DNA of 64,000 bases from Piscinibacterium candidicorallinum (GCF_047549485.1 NZ_CP180191.1:3765665-3829664), one strand, 5' to 3'. Shown: positions 8,631-16,933, counted from the first letter of the stretch. A program made the numbers and translations. Notes: a model not told the origin generated them from the sequence alone.

Positions 8631-9248
8631 ATGGCCAGCTCCAAGCCCCCCGTGGAATTCTGGTTCGACTACACCAGCCCCTACAGCTACTTCGCGGCCT
8701 GGAAGATCGAGGGCATTGCGATGCAGTACGGACGCACGGTGGCCTTCAAGCCCTTTCTGCTGGGTGCCGTGTTTCCGCTGTCCGGCAGTGCGCCGCTGGT
8801 GCAGCAGTACGAGCCCAAGGCACGCTATTCGAAGCATGACTTCGAGCGCAGCGCCCGATTCAGCGGTCTGCCCTACCGCTACCCGGACAACTTTCCGATG
8901 CTCACGCAGAACATCGCGCGGGCCACGATCTACCTGACCGAGCATGCGCCCGGCAAGGTGCCGGCCTTTGCCAAGGGCGCCATGCGTGCCTACTTCACCG
9001 AGAGCGCGCCCATCAATGACCCGGCATGGATCGGTGCGTTTGCCGCCGAGCTGGGTGCAGACGGCGCCGCGACCGCAGCGGCCTGCGCCGACCCGGCCTA
9101 CAAGGACAAGCTCAAGGCCCAGACCGAGGCCGCGATTGCCCAAGGCACCTTCGGTTCACCGTGGATCGTGGTCGATGGCGAGCACTTCTGGGGCCATGAT
9201 CGGCTGCCCCAGGTGGAATGGTGGCTGCACGAGCTCGAAGATCACTGA
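8631..9248 (+). CDS. 2-hydroxychromene-2-carboxylate isomerase-like (kappa GST/DsbA fold)
   Basis: A 205-residue member of the HCCA isomerase / kappa-class glutathione transferase family. The diagnostic N-terminus VEFWFDYTSPYSYFAAW (about residues 8-24) contains the SPYSY motif whose serine activates glutathione. The middle region (residues about 65-150) is the helical insertion, and GTFGSPWIVVDGEHFWGHDRL is the C-terminal cis-proline and thioredoxin-fold end. Characterised relatives act in naphthalene degradation, but most family members have unknown substrates. No aromatic-catabolism genes are nearby, so the physiological role is open. ATG 8631 has GGAGTA upstream. Confidence 0.88.
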   Translation: MASSKPPVEFWFDYTSPYSYFAAWKIEGIAMQYGRTVAFKPFLLGAVFPLSGSAPLVQQYEPKARYSKHDFERSARFSGLPYRYPDNFPMLTQNIARATIYLTEHAPGKVPAFAKGAMRAYFTESAPINDPAWIGAFAAELGADGAATAAACADPAYKDKLKAQTEAAIAQGTFGSPWIVVDGEHFWGHDRLPQVEWWLHELEDH

Positions 9249-9282
9249 ACGACGAAGGCGTTCAGCGCGCGACACAGCGGGT

Positions 9283-9723
9283 TCACGCAGCTCGCGCAAG
9301 CCGCCGCTCCCAGGGCAATGCACCCAAAGCCACCACAAGCAGGCTGAGCACGCCCCAGCCCAGTGCCACACGCAGCCCGGCGTCGGCCCCCGCCCACCAC
9401 GCGGCCCAGGGCGGCATGCCCACCACCGCCAGAAACGCCAGCACGGCCAGCACAAAAGGCATCAGCGCCCAGACGGGCAGCCAGCGCTCAAACCCGCCCA
9501 GGCTGGGCAAGGCGCTGAGCTGCGCCCTGCGCGCGACCTCTGCGGCAAAGTCGGCCGACAGTGCGCCGGGCTCATCGGCCTGCAGGGCGCGATGGATCAG
9601 CTGGTAGCCTGCATCGGCCGGATGCATATTGGCTCCTTCAAGCTGCATCGCGGCTTCCTGGGCCTGCCAGTGGTGTTCCTGCTCGGATGCGGAGGGGTGG
9701 CTCGGGTCGAGGTGCGTGTACAT
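9283..9723 (-). CDS. Two-helix membrane protein, probable anti-sigma partner
   Basis: A 146-residue protein with an acidic, His- and Gln-rich soluble N-terminus (about residues 1-85) and two hydrophobic segments (about 86-108 and 116-138). It starts 11 bp after the ECF sigma factor stop, on the same strand. Position, size and topology suggest an anti-sigma factor that holds the sigma factor at the membrane; no zinc-binding HxxxCxxC motif is present, so it would not be a ZAS-type anti-sigma. The assignment rests on context. Confidence 0.6.
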   Translation of the reverse strand: MYTHLDPSHPSASEQEHHWQAQEAAMQLEGANMHPADAGYQLIHRALQADEPGALSADFAAEVARRAQLSALPSLGGFERWLPVWALMPFVLAVLAFLAVVGMPPWAAWWAGADAGLRVALGWGVLSLLVVALGALPWERRLARAA

Positions 9724-9734
9724 GGCGAAGGCTT

Positions 9735-10358
9735 TCAGAATCGGGCGGCGTTCGTGGTTTGGCCAGCTCGGGCGGGCGATGCAAGATCGCCGAGTTGCTC
9801 GCGCAGCCGAGCGCGGGCACGAAACAGGTGGCTCTTGATGGTGCCGGTGGCCAAGCCGGTGATCTGCGCGATCTCGGCAATCGAGAGTTCGTCCAGGTGA
9901 TACAGCGTCAGCAGGGTGCGGGGCAGCTCGGGCAGGGTCTCGATGGCTGAATACAGCCGTTCGCGCAGCTGCGCGTCGGCCCACAGGGCTTCCACGTCCA
10001 CGGCGGGGTCGGCCGGCTCCCAGGCGGGTGCTGCACCCTCGACGGGCTCGATATCCAGCGAGACGAGATTCAGCCTCTTCTTTTCCAGATGCCGCAGGGC
10101 GATCGAATAGGCCACGCGGCCGATCCAGGTCTTCAGGGCCGACTCGAACCGGAACTGGTGCAGCTGGGCATGCACGCGCAGGAAGGTCTCCTGCGCGAGT
10201 TCGCGTGCATCCTCGGGGTCGCGCACCATGCGGGCCAGGATGTGCCAGGTCAGCCGCTGGTGCGCGCGCACCAGTTGCTCGAATGCGCCGGGCACCCCGG
10301 CCAGGACCGCCTGCACCATGGCGCGGTCCTCGATCATCGACCTGTCCGTTTCATGCAC
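9735..10358 (-). CDS. ECF-type RNA polymerase sigma factor
   Basis: A 207-residue sigma-70 family factor of the ECF (RpoE-like) group. Region 2 includes FEQLVRAHQRLTWHILARMV and the DPEDARELAQETFLRVH motif (about residues 48-64). Region 4 includes LPELPRTLLTLYHLDELS and the helix-turn-helix IAEIAQITGLATGTIKSHLFRAR (residues about 158-180). The start at 10358 is GTG; an ATG at 10337 with GGACAGG just upstream is a good alternative. It is followed by a likely anti-sigma gene, so the pair probably forms an envelope or stress regulon, often autoregulated in this family. Confidence 0.9.
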   Translation of the reverse strand: MHETDRSMIEDRAMVQAVLAGVPGAFEQLVRAHQRLTWHILARMVRDPEDARELAQETFLRVHAQLHQFRFESALKTWIGRVAYSIALRHLEKKRLNLVSLDIEPVEGAAPAWEPADPAVDVEALWADAQLRERLYSAIETLPELPRTLLTLYHLDELSIAEIAQITGLATGTIKSHLFRARARLREQLGDLASPARAGQTTNAARF

Positions 10359-10359
10359 G

Positions 10360-10447
10360 GCATGGATACGTCAGCCGCGCGACCGGTTGCAGGCGTTCGG
10401 CGCCAGCCGAACCACTGCAACCGGCATCTGCCAGGCCGTATCCATGC
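10360..10447. repeat. Three-tier nested inverted repeat
   Basis: Outer arms GCATGGATACG (10360-10370) and CGTATCCATGC (10437-10447), inner arms CCGGTTGCAG (10383-10392) and CTGCAACCGG (10415-10424), and an innermost GTTCGG/CCGAAC pair (10395-10400, 10407-10412) all share one centre. It fills the divergent gap between the ECF sigma gene and the gene at 10494, where it could be an operator, a leader structure or a small mobile palindrome. Confidence 0.7.
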
Positions 10448-10493
10448 ACCCAAGCCCTGTCATCCACCGGCGCATGGCGCCCCCGGAGTCTTC

Positions 10494-10913
10494 ATGGACA
10501 AACACATCGTCGTCCCCGTTGCCCTGTTCTTCAGTTTCGTCTGGGTCATCAAGATGATCATCGATGCCCGCATGCGCTACCTCTACCTGCGCGGCGGCTC
10601 ACCGCAGACCATCGCTGCGCTCGTGGCGGGCGAGGAACGCATGCGGCGCCTGGGCATGCTGCGCTGGGGCGTGCTGCTCACCACCCTGGCGGTCGCCTTC
10701 GTCATCATCGACCGGGTCGGCGTGGACGCGAGCTCACCGATGACCTGGGGGCTGATCTTCGGCGCGCTGGGGTTGGGCAATCTGGGCGCTTATCTGCTGG
10801 TGCGCCGCGAAGATGCGCTGATCCACGCGCTGTTGCCGAGCCCGTCCGCATCGCCCGCGTCGGCAGCGACGGAGCCTGCACCGTCCGCACCTTTCCAGCC
10901 GCCATCCGCCTGA
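10494..10913 (+). CDS. Small membrane protein, DUF6249-like
   Basis: A 139-residue protein with three hydrophobic segments: the N-terminus (IVVPVALFFSFVWVI), residues about 54-72 and about 82-102. A short cytoplasmic link containing ARMRYLYLRGG and a tail rich in Pro, Ser and Ala follow. The arrangement resembles DUF6249-type membrane proteins that often neighbour ECF sigma factors, but I am not certain of the family. ATG 10494 has GGAG nine bases upstream. It is divergent from the sigma factor and could belong to its regulon. Confidence 0.65.
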   Translation: MDKHIVVPVALFFSFVWVIKMIIDARMRYLYLRGGSPQTIAALVAGEERMRRLGMLRWGVLLTTLAVAFVIIDRVGVDASSPMTWGLIFGALGLGNLGAYLLVRREDALIHALLPSPSASPASAATEPAPSAPFQPPSA

Positions 10914-10932
10914 GCACCACATCGCATTGCGC

Positions 10933-11376
10933 TCAACGCCGCCCCGGCCGCTCCATGGCCACCTCGGAGCGCGTAAATCCCAGGCGCTCATAGAAGCCGG
11001 CCACGCCATCACGGCCGGCACGCAGTACCCAGGTCATCTCCGGGCGGTCGCCCATGACTGCGCGCACCAGGGCTGCGCCGATGCCCTGCCTGCGATGCGC
11101 CTCAGCCACCACCACCATCGAGATGTAGCCATTGAAGAGGCCGTCGGTCAGTGCGCGCAGAAAGCCCACGACCGTCTCGTCGCGCACCGCCACCAGCGCC
11201 ACCGGTGAGCGGCGCAGCAGTTCCGCAAACACCGCGGGGTCGCTCACGCGCGGGCCCCAGTTCGCCGCCGCCAGCAGCTGCCGGGCCGCTTCGATTTCCG
11301 AATCCCGGATGGGCCGGATGCTCACGCCCTCGGGCAGGTGATTCGGCGCACGGTCCGATGGGTCAGTCGATGTCAT
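10933..11376 (-). CDS. GNAT-family N-acetyltransferase
   Basis: A 147-residue acetyltransferase. The acetyl-CoA-binding motif A is VVVAEAHRRQGIGAALVRAVM, with the Q/R-x-x-G-x-G/A signature, and AGFYERLGFTRSE is the usual C-terminal motif B. The N-terminal MTSTDPSDRAPNHLPEGVSIRPIRD places a short linker before the domain. The substrate is unknown. ATG 11376 was chosen because the family-like sequence begins soon after. It converges with the gene at 10494. Confidence 0.87.
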   Translation of the reverse strand: MTSTDPSDRAPNHLPEGVSIRPIRDSEIEAARQLLAAANWGPRVSDPAVFAELLRRSPVALVAVRDETVVGFLRALTDGLFNGYISMVVVAEAHRRQGIGAALVRAVMGDRPEMTWVLRAGRDGVAGFYERLGFTRSEVAMERPGRR

Positions 11377-11471
11377 GCAAGAAGGCTCCGGGCAGGCCAC
11401 GCTGAAGAAACTCAGCGCGCCCGCCCAGTGTGCCTGCGCACGCCACAAATGCCACCGAGTCGCTTGCGCGC

Positions 11472-11861
11472 TCAGCGCAAGGCCACGGCTTGCGTCTGCG
11501 CTGTACGCAGCGTCAGCGCGTTGACCTGGCCGTTGGACTGCGTCTGCAGCTCGATGCGGACCTGCCCATCGGCCGACTCGAACTGGTTCTCCCCGGTCTT
11601 GACGAGTGCCACGCTGGGTTCCATGCCCAGTTGCATCGTCGGGCGGCGCGCCGAGCCGCCCATCACCAGCTCACGGCCATCGCTGAGTGCATAGGTGCCG
11701 CGCATGGCCTCGGCCTGTGCAGGGCTGATGCGCGAGCGCTCGACGACCACGTGGGGCTGCGCAATCGCCTGGGCGCCCCCACCGACCAGCGCTGCCGCCA
11801 GCAGGGTATTGCGAAGCGCGCGAAAGGAAGCAGAGGAAGCAATATGTGAAGGGAATGTCAT
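11472..11861 (-). CDS. Small secreted protein of unknown function
   Basis: A 129-residue protein with a Sec signal peptide: basic start, hydrophobic LLAAALVGGGAQAIA, and probable cleavage before QPHVVVE (about residue 35). The mature part is short and has repeated beta-type stretches (ELVMGGSARRPTMQLG, NQFESADGQVRIELQTQ, QVNALTLRTAQTQAVAL). It resembles small periplasmic beta proteins but I recognise no family. ATG 11861 gives a complete signal peptide. It lies alone on the minus strand. Confidence 0.65.
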   Translation of the reverse strand: MTFPSHIASSASFRALRNTLLAAALVGGGAQAIAQPHVVVERSRISPAQAEAMRGTYALSDGRELVMGGSARRPTMQLGMEPSVALVKTGENQFESADGQVRIELQTQSNGQVNALTLRTAQTQAVALR

Positions 11862-12151
11862 GAGGAGGGTCCTGAAAAAGCAGGCTTCTGTCATCCGCTT
11901 GGCGGGTGCGGCCTGATGGTGAGGGAGGGTCTGCCCGCAAGGCGACGCCAGCTGGCGAAGCCCGTGCAGGCATGCCCACACTGTGGCAGCCGGCTGGCGG
12001 CCCTGTCCTGTGGGCTGCGATGGAATGCAGAAATCTGAGGCTGGCCTGCAAGCGCTGCGGAGTGCAGCGCAGGCTGTCCCGCAGGAATCGGAATGCTTTC
12101 GCACGCCGCACCACCTAGCCTGCAGGCTCAACCCTCCCTTGAGCCTGCACC

Positions 12152-12637
12152 ATGACCATCGACTTCCAGATCTCCGGCCTTGACCCGCAACACTTCGCCC
12201 ATCTGCGCGGCATGGATGATGCTGCGCTGGCCCGGCATCACGCCCTGCGGCACGTGGCAGAGGTCAAGCCCGGCATTCCGGACCGCATCCTGATGCGCGA
12301 TGCCGAGCCCGGCGAGGTGGTCCTGCTCGTGAACCATGAACATCTGCCCGTGGATTCGCCCTACCGCTCACGGCATGCGGTCTTCGTGCTGGAAAGCGCG
12401 CTGGCTGACGGCGTTGCGCCCTACCGCGCCGTGAATGACGTCCCGGACGTGCTGCGCTCACGCCTGCTGTCGCTGCGAGCCTTCAATGCGCAGCACATGA
12501 TCGTGGGCGCAGATGTGGTGGAGGGCACGGCGGTCGAAACGCTGATTGAGCGCTTTCTCGCCCGGCCCGAGGTGCGCTACATCCATGCGCACTACGCCAA
12601 GCCGGGCTGCTATGCGTGCTTGATCGAGCGGGCGTGA
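12152..12637 (+). CDS. DUF1203-domain protein
   Basis: A 161-residue protein matching the DUF1203 pattern along its length: the start FQISGLDPQHFAHLRGM, the PDRILMRDAEPGEVVLLVNHEHLP block (about residues 46-69), the SPYRSRHAVFVLE block and a C-terminal HYAKPGCYACLIER. The function of DUF1203 is unknown. Two cysteines near the end (CYAC) are conserved-looking. It stands alone, convergent with the lipoprotein gene at 12660 with 22 bp between stops. Confidence 0.88.
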   Translation: MTIDFQISGLDPQHFAHLRGMDDAALARHHALRHVAEVKPGIPDRILMRDAEPGEVVLLVNHEHLPVDSPYRSRHAVFVLESALADGVAPYRAVNDVPDVLRSRLLSLRAFNAQHMIVGADVVEGTAVETLIERFLARPEVRYIHAHYAKPGCYACLIERA

Positions 12638-12659
12638 GCAGGCCAGCCCCCCTGCCGAT

Positions 12660-13757
12660 TCACATCAGCCGGGATTGGAAGCGTGCGATCACCTTGCCGC
12701 CCTCGTCGCGCAGCTCCAGCTCCTGGCCGTTGGTGCGCCAGGTCCGCACAGCGTTCAGCATGCGCAGGAAGCTGCGCTCCAGATCGTCTGCTCCGGCGCA
12801 GGCCATCAGTGTGCCCGCCATGCGCTCGAAGCTCAGCTCGCTGCCCCTGAGCTTGTAGGCGCCGGTCATGCGGTTGCAGCCGCTGTGGCCGGTGATGCCA
12901 GCCACGCCGGGCGCACCCTGGGGCTCGGGCTGCAGCATGAAGTGCGGGCGCCGCCCGTGCGGTGGCAGCGCGGGCGGCTGGCCGCCAAGTTCGGTCAGCT
13001 CCCAATAGGTGTTGATCAAGGGCGCGGTGAGCTGCGCGGGGCATTGTGCCTCTGCGGCGACATCCACCACGCTGCTCACGATCAGCGCCGGGCGCACAGG
13101 CCCTTCCATGTACGGGCGCTGGGTGATGCGGCCGTCAACCGTCGCCAGCACCGCATCGCCCGGCTGCTTGCGCGCACGGATGGCGGCGGCTTCGAGCGCC
13201 GCGTTCGCCTCTTCCTGCACCACCCACAAGCGCTGACCACTGGCGCAATCAATGAAGGTGCCCGTGTCGGCCATCAGGCTGTAGCGGCCCCAGTAGCGCT
13301 GGGTACGCGGCTCTGCACTTGCAGCCGGGGCACCGCCAGCAGCACTCACACGGCGCAGCAACAGCTCGATCTTCTGCTGCGCCGGCTCGGGCGCCACGAA
13401 TGCGGCCGTGTCGCTGGTGAACAGCAGGACCTCGGCCGCCAGCACGCGCGCCCGCACGCTCACTCGGGCCGGAGGCTGAAGTGCCGCGGACGGCAGCTTG
13501 AGCTGCGCCTGCATCAGCCCGCCGGCGCCCGCCGCCACACGCACGCTGGCCACGGGGCGGGCCGCGGCATCCGCACGTGCCACATCGGCGGCTGTCACCT
13601 CCAGCACCGCACCGGGCGGCAGTGCGATGCGCTCGCGGTAGCTCGCAGTCACGTCCACCGTCACGACCACAGCCCGATCAGGTGCCGCAGTCTGCGCGGG
13701 CAAGCTGCCGCAGGCCGTGGCACACAGGGCAAGCAGAACGATGAGAAACCTGTGCAT
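12660..13757 (-). CDS. Outer-membrane-type lipoprotein with YbaY-like and META (HslJ) domains
   Basis: A 365-residue lipoprotein: signal peptide and lipobox (ALCATAC, Cys16). Three parts can be seen. Residues about 28-120 resemble YbaY (VDVTASYRERIALPPGAVLEV). The middle, about 150-240, has a NlpE-like YWGRYSLMADTGTFIDCASG motif. The C-terminal 110 residues are a META/HslJ domain (YWELTELGGQP, TGHSGCNRMTGAYKLRG, TLMACAG). META domains occur in heat-inducible and motility-related lipoproteins. A role in envelope stress is likely but unproven. ATG 13757 gives the lipobox at the right place. Confidence 0.82.
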   Translation of the reverse strand: MHRFLIVLLALCATACGSLPAQTAAPDRAVVVTVDVTASYRERIALPPGAVLEVTAADVARADAAARPVASVRVAAGAGGLMQAQLKLPSAALQPPARVSVRARVLAAEVLLFTSDTAAFVAPEPAQQKIELLLRRVSAAGGAPAASAEPRTQRYWGRYSLMADTGTFIDCASGQRLWVVQEEANAALEAAAIRARKQPGDAVLATVDGRITQRPYMEGPVRPALIVSSVVDVAAEAQCPAQLTAPLINTYWELTELGGQPPALPPHGRRPHFMLQPEPQGAPGVAGITGHSGCNRMTGAYKLRGSELSFERMAGTLMACAGADDLERSFLRMLNAVRTWRTNGQELELRDEGGKVIARFQSRLM

Positions 13758-13855
13758 GGGCGAGCTCCGTGGGCTGGCAGCCGAGCTGGAGGTGCCCGGC
13801 TGGCCCGCTGAGCGTAGCGCGATGGAGCGCTGTATGCATGCGTTCAACATCGCTT

Positions 13856-13912
13856 CGCTTGTCGGGCGGGCCTCTTCAGCCACTTTGCCCTGAAGAACCG
13901 CACCCAGAGCCG
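13856..13912 (+). repeat. GCTTGTC palindrome unit 2
   Basis: Begins CGCTTGTCGGG, with core TCTTCAGCCA / TGCCCTGAAGA and right end CCGCACCCAGAGC. It lies between the response-regulator stop (13934) and the lipoprotein start (13757), where it could terminate the regulator transcript. Confidence 0.75.
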
Positions 13913-13933
13913 CTCTCACCCTCAAAGCCCGGG

Positions 13934-14704
13934 CTACATCTGCTTGAACAGGTGCACATAGGCCCGCGACACGGGCAGCTCGGTGTCGGTGCCCTTGATG
14001 CGCACGAACAGGCGGGCGTTGTCGTCGCGGCGGGTGCTGGCGATGAAGTTGAGGTTGACGATGGTGGAGCGGTGGATCTGCCAGAACTCGTCAGCGTCGA
14101 GCTGGGCGGCCAGTTCGGTGAGCGTGGTGCGGATCACGTGCTCGGCCGTGGCCGTCTTGACGATGGTGTATTTCTCGTCGCTCTGGAAATAGAGCACCTC
14201 GGCCACGGGCACGTGGTGGGTGGTGGAACCGGCGCTGGCGCGAATCCACTTCAGCGGGCCCTCGCCTTGCGGCTTGGCCTGCTGCATGAGCTGCTTGAGC
14301 ACCTGGGCGATCTGCGGGGCTGGCTCGGCCGCGGCCAGCTCCTTCTTCAGGCGCTGACAGGTGCGGGCAAGGCGCTCCTCATTCACCGGCTTCACCAGAT
14401 AGTCCACGGCCTCGCGCTCGAAGGCTTCCACGGCGTATTCGTCATAGGCCGTGACAAACACCACCCGCGTGTCGCCCTCGATGCCCTGGGCCACCTCCAG
14501 GCCGGTGGCACCCGGCATCTTGATGTCGAGAAAGGCCACGTCCGGCCGCTCACGCTCGATGAGCTGCGCAGCCTCGATGCCGTTGGCCGCGGTGCCGATG
14601 ATCTTCAGCTCCGGCCACAGCGCCGTGAGCTTGCTCACCAGGTAGTCGCGCAGCAGTTCCTCGTCGTCCGCCACGATGGCGCGGATGGCGTGTGCAGTGT
14701 TCAT
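13934..14704 (-). CDS. LytTR-family response regulator
   Basis: A 256-residue AlgR/LytR-type regulator. The receiver domain occupies residues about 7-125, with acidic pocket ADDEE and phospho-acceptor Asp60 in VAFLDIKMPG; FVTAYDEYAVEAFE and DYLVKPVNEERL are the switch and Lys motifs. The LytTR DNA-binding domain covers about 155-256 (VAEVLYFQSDEKYTIV, EFWQIHRSTIVNLNFI). It overlaps the histidine-kinase stop by one base, so it is translationally coupled to its cognate kinase. Target genes cannot be deduced; relatives control exopolysaccharide, autolysis or motility. Confidence 0.93.
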   Translation of the reverse strand: MNTAHAIRAIVADDEELLRDYLVSKLTALWPELKIIGTAANGIEAAQLIERERPDVAFLDIKMPGATGLEVAQGIEGDTRVVFVTAYDEYAVEAFEREAVDYLVKPVNEERLARTCQRLKKELAAAEPAPQIAQVLKQLMQQAKPQGEGPLKWIRASAGSTTHHVPVAEVLYFQSDEKYTIVKTATAEHVIRTTLTELAAQLDADEFWQIHRSTIVNLNFIASTRRDDNARLFVRIKGTDTELPVSRAYVHLFKQM

Positions 14705-15819
14705 CAGTCGAGGGTCTCCGGCAGGTCCAGCACGATGCGCGTGCCCGGCTGGGCGTCTTCGATGCTGAGGCGCGCATCTCCGTCGTACAGCAGCGCCAGG
14801 CGCTCGCGCAGATTCTCCAGGCCCACGCCGCCGGCGTCCTCGCGCCCCGTGGTGCGGGCCTTGCTGCGGCCGGGGTCAAAGCCTAGGCCGTTGTCCTGCA
14901 CCACGGCGCGAATTCGACCAGGTGCGCTCTTCTCCACACTCACCCGCACTTCGCCGCCCTCCACCTTGGGCTCCAGCCCGTGCTTGACGGCGTTCTCGAC
15001 GATCGGCTGCAGCAGCATCGGCGCAAAGGGCGTCTGTGCCAGCTCGGGCGCGATGTTGATCTGGTAGCTCAGCCGCTGGCCCATGCGTATCTTGAGAATG
15101 TCCAGGTAGTTGCGCAGCAGGCTCTCTTCCTGCGCGAGAGTGGTCTGCTCCTGGCGGCTGATGTTCAGGCTCTGGCGCAGGTAGGCAATGAAAGTCTCCA
15201 GCATGGTCTTGGCGCGCGCCGGGTTCACCTCGGTGAGCGTGACCACATTGGCCAGGGTGTTGAACAGGAAGTGCGGCTCGATCTGCGCCTGCAGCAGGCG
15301 CAGCTGGCTGGCGATCTGCCGCTTCTCGGTGGACAGGCTGCGGATCTTCTCCTTGGCCAGCAGCGCCTGCACCTTGCGTTCCTCCCACTCGCGGCCCAGC
15401 CAGAGGTCCGGGCCGAAGACGCCGAAGGCATGCGCAGTGATGCCGATGCCCCAGCCGATCATGGGCCAGAAGAACCAGATGTTGTTCGGTGTGGTGGCGA
15501 TGTTCAGGATGGCCAGCCCGCCGATGACAAACAGATAGACGGTGAAGTGGCCATAGAACCCGCGCATGGCCTTCACGCGCTTGCGGGCCTCGAAGTAGGC
15601 CTCGGCCTCGCGGCGGGTGGCAAAGACCCGCTCGTCGCCATAGCTGCTGCTTACCAGGCGGCCACCCCGGCGGACCGCAAACAGATTGTCATCGTCGTCA
15701 TCGTCGTCGCTGCCGTCCTTGTCCAGACTGCGACGGTCCAGGATGCGGCCCTCGTCGTCCGTGAGCGTCAGATGCTCGCCGCCGCCAGGGCGGCGCTCTG
15801 CGTGCACGCGGTAGCTCAT
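14704..15819 (-). CDS. LytS/AlgZ-type histidine kinase with N-terminal 2TM domain
   Basis: A 371-residue sensor kinase. The N-terminus is an acidic tail with seven Asp in a row (residues 38-44). Residues about 75-155 form a 2TM domain with two membrane helices. Then follow a short coiled coil and the HisKA_7 domain, with the probable phospho-His183 in QIEPHFLFNTLANV and a C-terminal HATPase (MLLQPIVENAVKHGLEP, DNGLGFDP, GVGLENLRERL). There is no extracellular sensor domain, so the signal is probably read through the membrane helices. It overlaps the 2TM gene by 4 bp (ATGA) and the regulator by 1 bp. Confidence 0.93.
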   Translation of the reverse strand: MSYRVHAERRPGGGEHLTLTDDEGRILDRRSLDKDGSDDDDDDDNLFAVRRGGRLVSSSYGDERVFATRREAEAYFEARKRVKAMRGFYGHFTVYLFVIGGLAILNIATTPNNIWFFWPMIGWGIGITAHAFGVFGPDLWLGREWEERKVQALLAKEKIRSLSTEKRQIASQLRLLQAQIEPHFLFNTLANVVTLTEVNPARAKTMLETFIAYLRQSLNISRQEQTTLAQEESLLRNYLDILKIRMGQRLSYQINIAPELAQTPFAPMLLQPIVENAVKHGLEPKVEGGEVRVSVEKSAPGRIRAVVQDNGLGFDPGRSKARTTGREDAGGVGLENLRERLALLYDGDARLSIEDAQPGTRIVLDLPETLD

Positions 15820-16190
15820 TGCGCACCTCCCTTGGGCTCATCGGCCGGGGGCGCACCCACGCGGGCCGCCTCGCGTCGCGCCATCAGCTCGCTGACCTTG
15901 CGCTCCTCCCAATCCGGCCCGCCCACCAGCCCAGGCAGCCAGAAGATCACCAGCCCGCGGCCCAGCAGGATCACCCCCCAGACCGTGAACGCCACCCAGA
16001 TCCAGTGCTGCGCCCACCAGATCATGCGCGGCGCCCCCAGATTGACGACACTCGTGATCGTCACCACGGTGAGCAGTGTGGCCGCCTCACGCCACCACGC
16101 CGCCTGCCGCCGCACCTGCCGGCGAATCTCCCACTCCCGGCGCGTCATCCCCTCCACGCGCATCGCTTCCTGAAATTCCTGCTTGTTCAT
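15816..16190 (-). CDS. Stand-alone 2TM-domain protein
   Basis: A 124-residue protein with two membrane helices (about residues 35-55 and 62-90) flanked by basic segments. It ends with GGPDWEERKVSELMARREA, closely matching the DLWLGREWEERKVQALLAKEK segment of the kinase encoded next, so both carry the same 2TM domain. It may pair with the kinase through that domain; this is inference. ATG 16190 is preferred to a TTG at 16205. It is the first gene of a coupled three-gene operon. Confidence 0.82.
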   Translation of the reverse strand: MNKQEFQEAMRVEGMTRREWEIRRQVRRQAAWWREAATLLTVVTITSVVNLGAPRMIWWAQHWIWVAFTVWGVILLGRGLVIFWLPGLVGGPDWEERKVSELMARREAARVGAPPADEPKGGAQ

Positions 16191-16461
16191 GTTTGTGCTC
16201 GCCAATCATTCAACATGGGCGCAAGCGTACGGCGCGATCCGGGTTCAAGCAGCGGGCGGGCGATGAATCGACGACGGTGGCGGTGGATGGTGGTGGGTTG
16301 GCTTGGATGGTGGGGGCCGCACGTCTGAACGAACAGCGAACGCTGGCCCCAGAGGGGTATTCCGCTTGTCTGGTGCGGATCTTGGGGCGATTTGTGCTGG
16401 AGATTGGCTTCCAGAGCGGTTCTTTAGCTGCTCATGTAAGCAAACCGAAGCGTGCGCGCTC
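16191..16461. other. Intergenic region holding one degenerate repeat unit
   Basis: This gap upstream of the 2TM operon and downstream of Imm53 holds repeat unit 3b (16363-16419) and a G/T-rich stretch (16270-16325). I see no gene in it. Confidence 0.4.
16363..16419 (+). repeat. GCTTGTC palindrome unit 3b (degenerate)
   Basis: The left end CGCTTGTCTGGTGCGGATCTT is intact apart from normal variation, but the core (GGGGCGATTTGTGCTGG) has lost most of the stem. It ends TTCCAGAGCGG, matching the CAGAGCG right end of units 4 and 5. Confidence 0.6.
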
Positions 16462-16755
16462 TCAATAGCCGGCCCAAGACAGAAACACCTCGAGCATGTC
16501 CGCAAGGTTTTTCGATCCTCCGGCCGCCTCGAACTTGCCCGACACCACTTTGCAGCGCAGCCAGTCGGCATCGAATTCCGAATCACCTCTCGCAACTGCC
16601 TCAAATGGCTTGTGCGCGAGATTTGTTCCACCCAAGTCAACAACCAGCCACCAGCCCGGGTTGTCCAGCGTGTCGAGCTTCACTCCATGAGTGTGCTCCC
16701 AGCCGCCATTGCATTGGTCTGAATACCACTCTTGCAATCGAGCAATCTGTTCCAT
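16462..16755 (-). CDS. Immunity protein 53 (Imm53) family
   Basis: A 97-residue acidic protein. LQEWYSDQCNGGWEHTHG, LDTLDNPGWWLVVDLGGTNL and CKVVSGKFEAAGGSKNLADMLEVFLSW match the Imm53 family, small immunity proteins normally encoded next to polymorphic toxins. No toxin gene is next to it: about 250 bp of apparently noncoding DNA lies upstream and a TonB receptor beyond. It is therefore an orphan immunity gene, perhaps a relic of a toxin module or protection against a neighbour's toxin. Codon use looks less GC-biased than in neighbours, which hints at transfer. Confidence 0.85.
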   Translation of the reverse strand: MEQIARLQEWYSDQCNGGWEHTHGVKLDTLDNPGWWLVVDLGGTNLAHKPFEAVARGDSEFDADWLRCKVVSGKFEAAGGSKNLADMLEVFLSWAGY

Positions 16756-16933
16756 AGGCCCATCACGCCGTTAGTGCCGCGACGTTCATTACACAAGTCG
16801 TAGTGACCGAAGCACTAGGCTTCCCGGAGGCAACGAACAGTGCGCGACAACACATCAATTCGTGCGTGGGAAGGCGCCGCGTGTCAGGAGCGCATTGATT
16901 GAGCGCTTCCGCAGTTGAGACATCAAACGGCTC

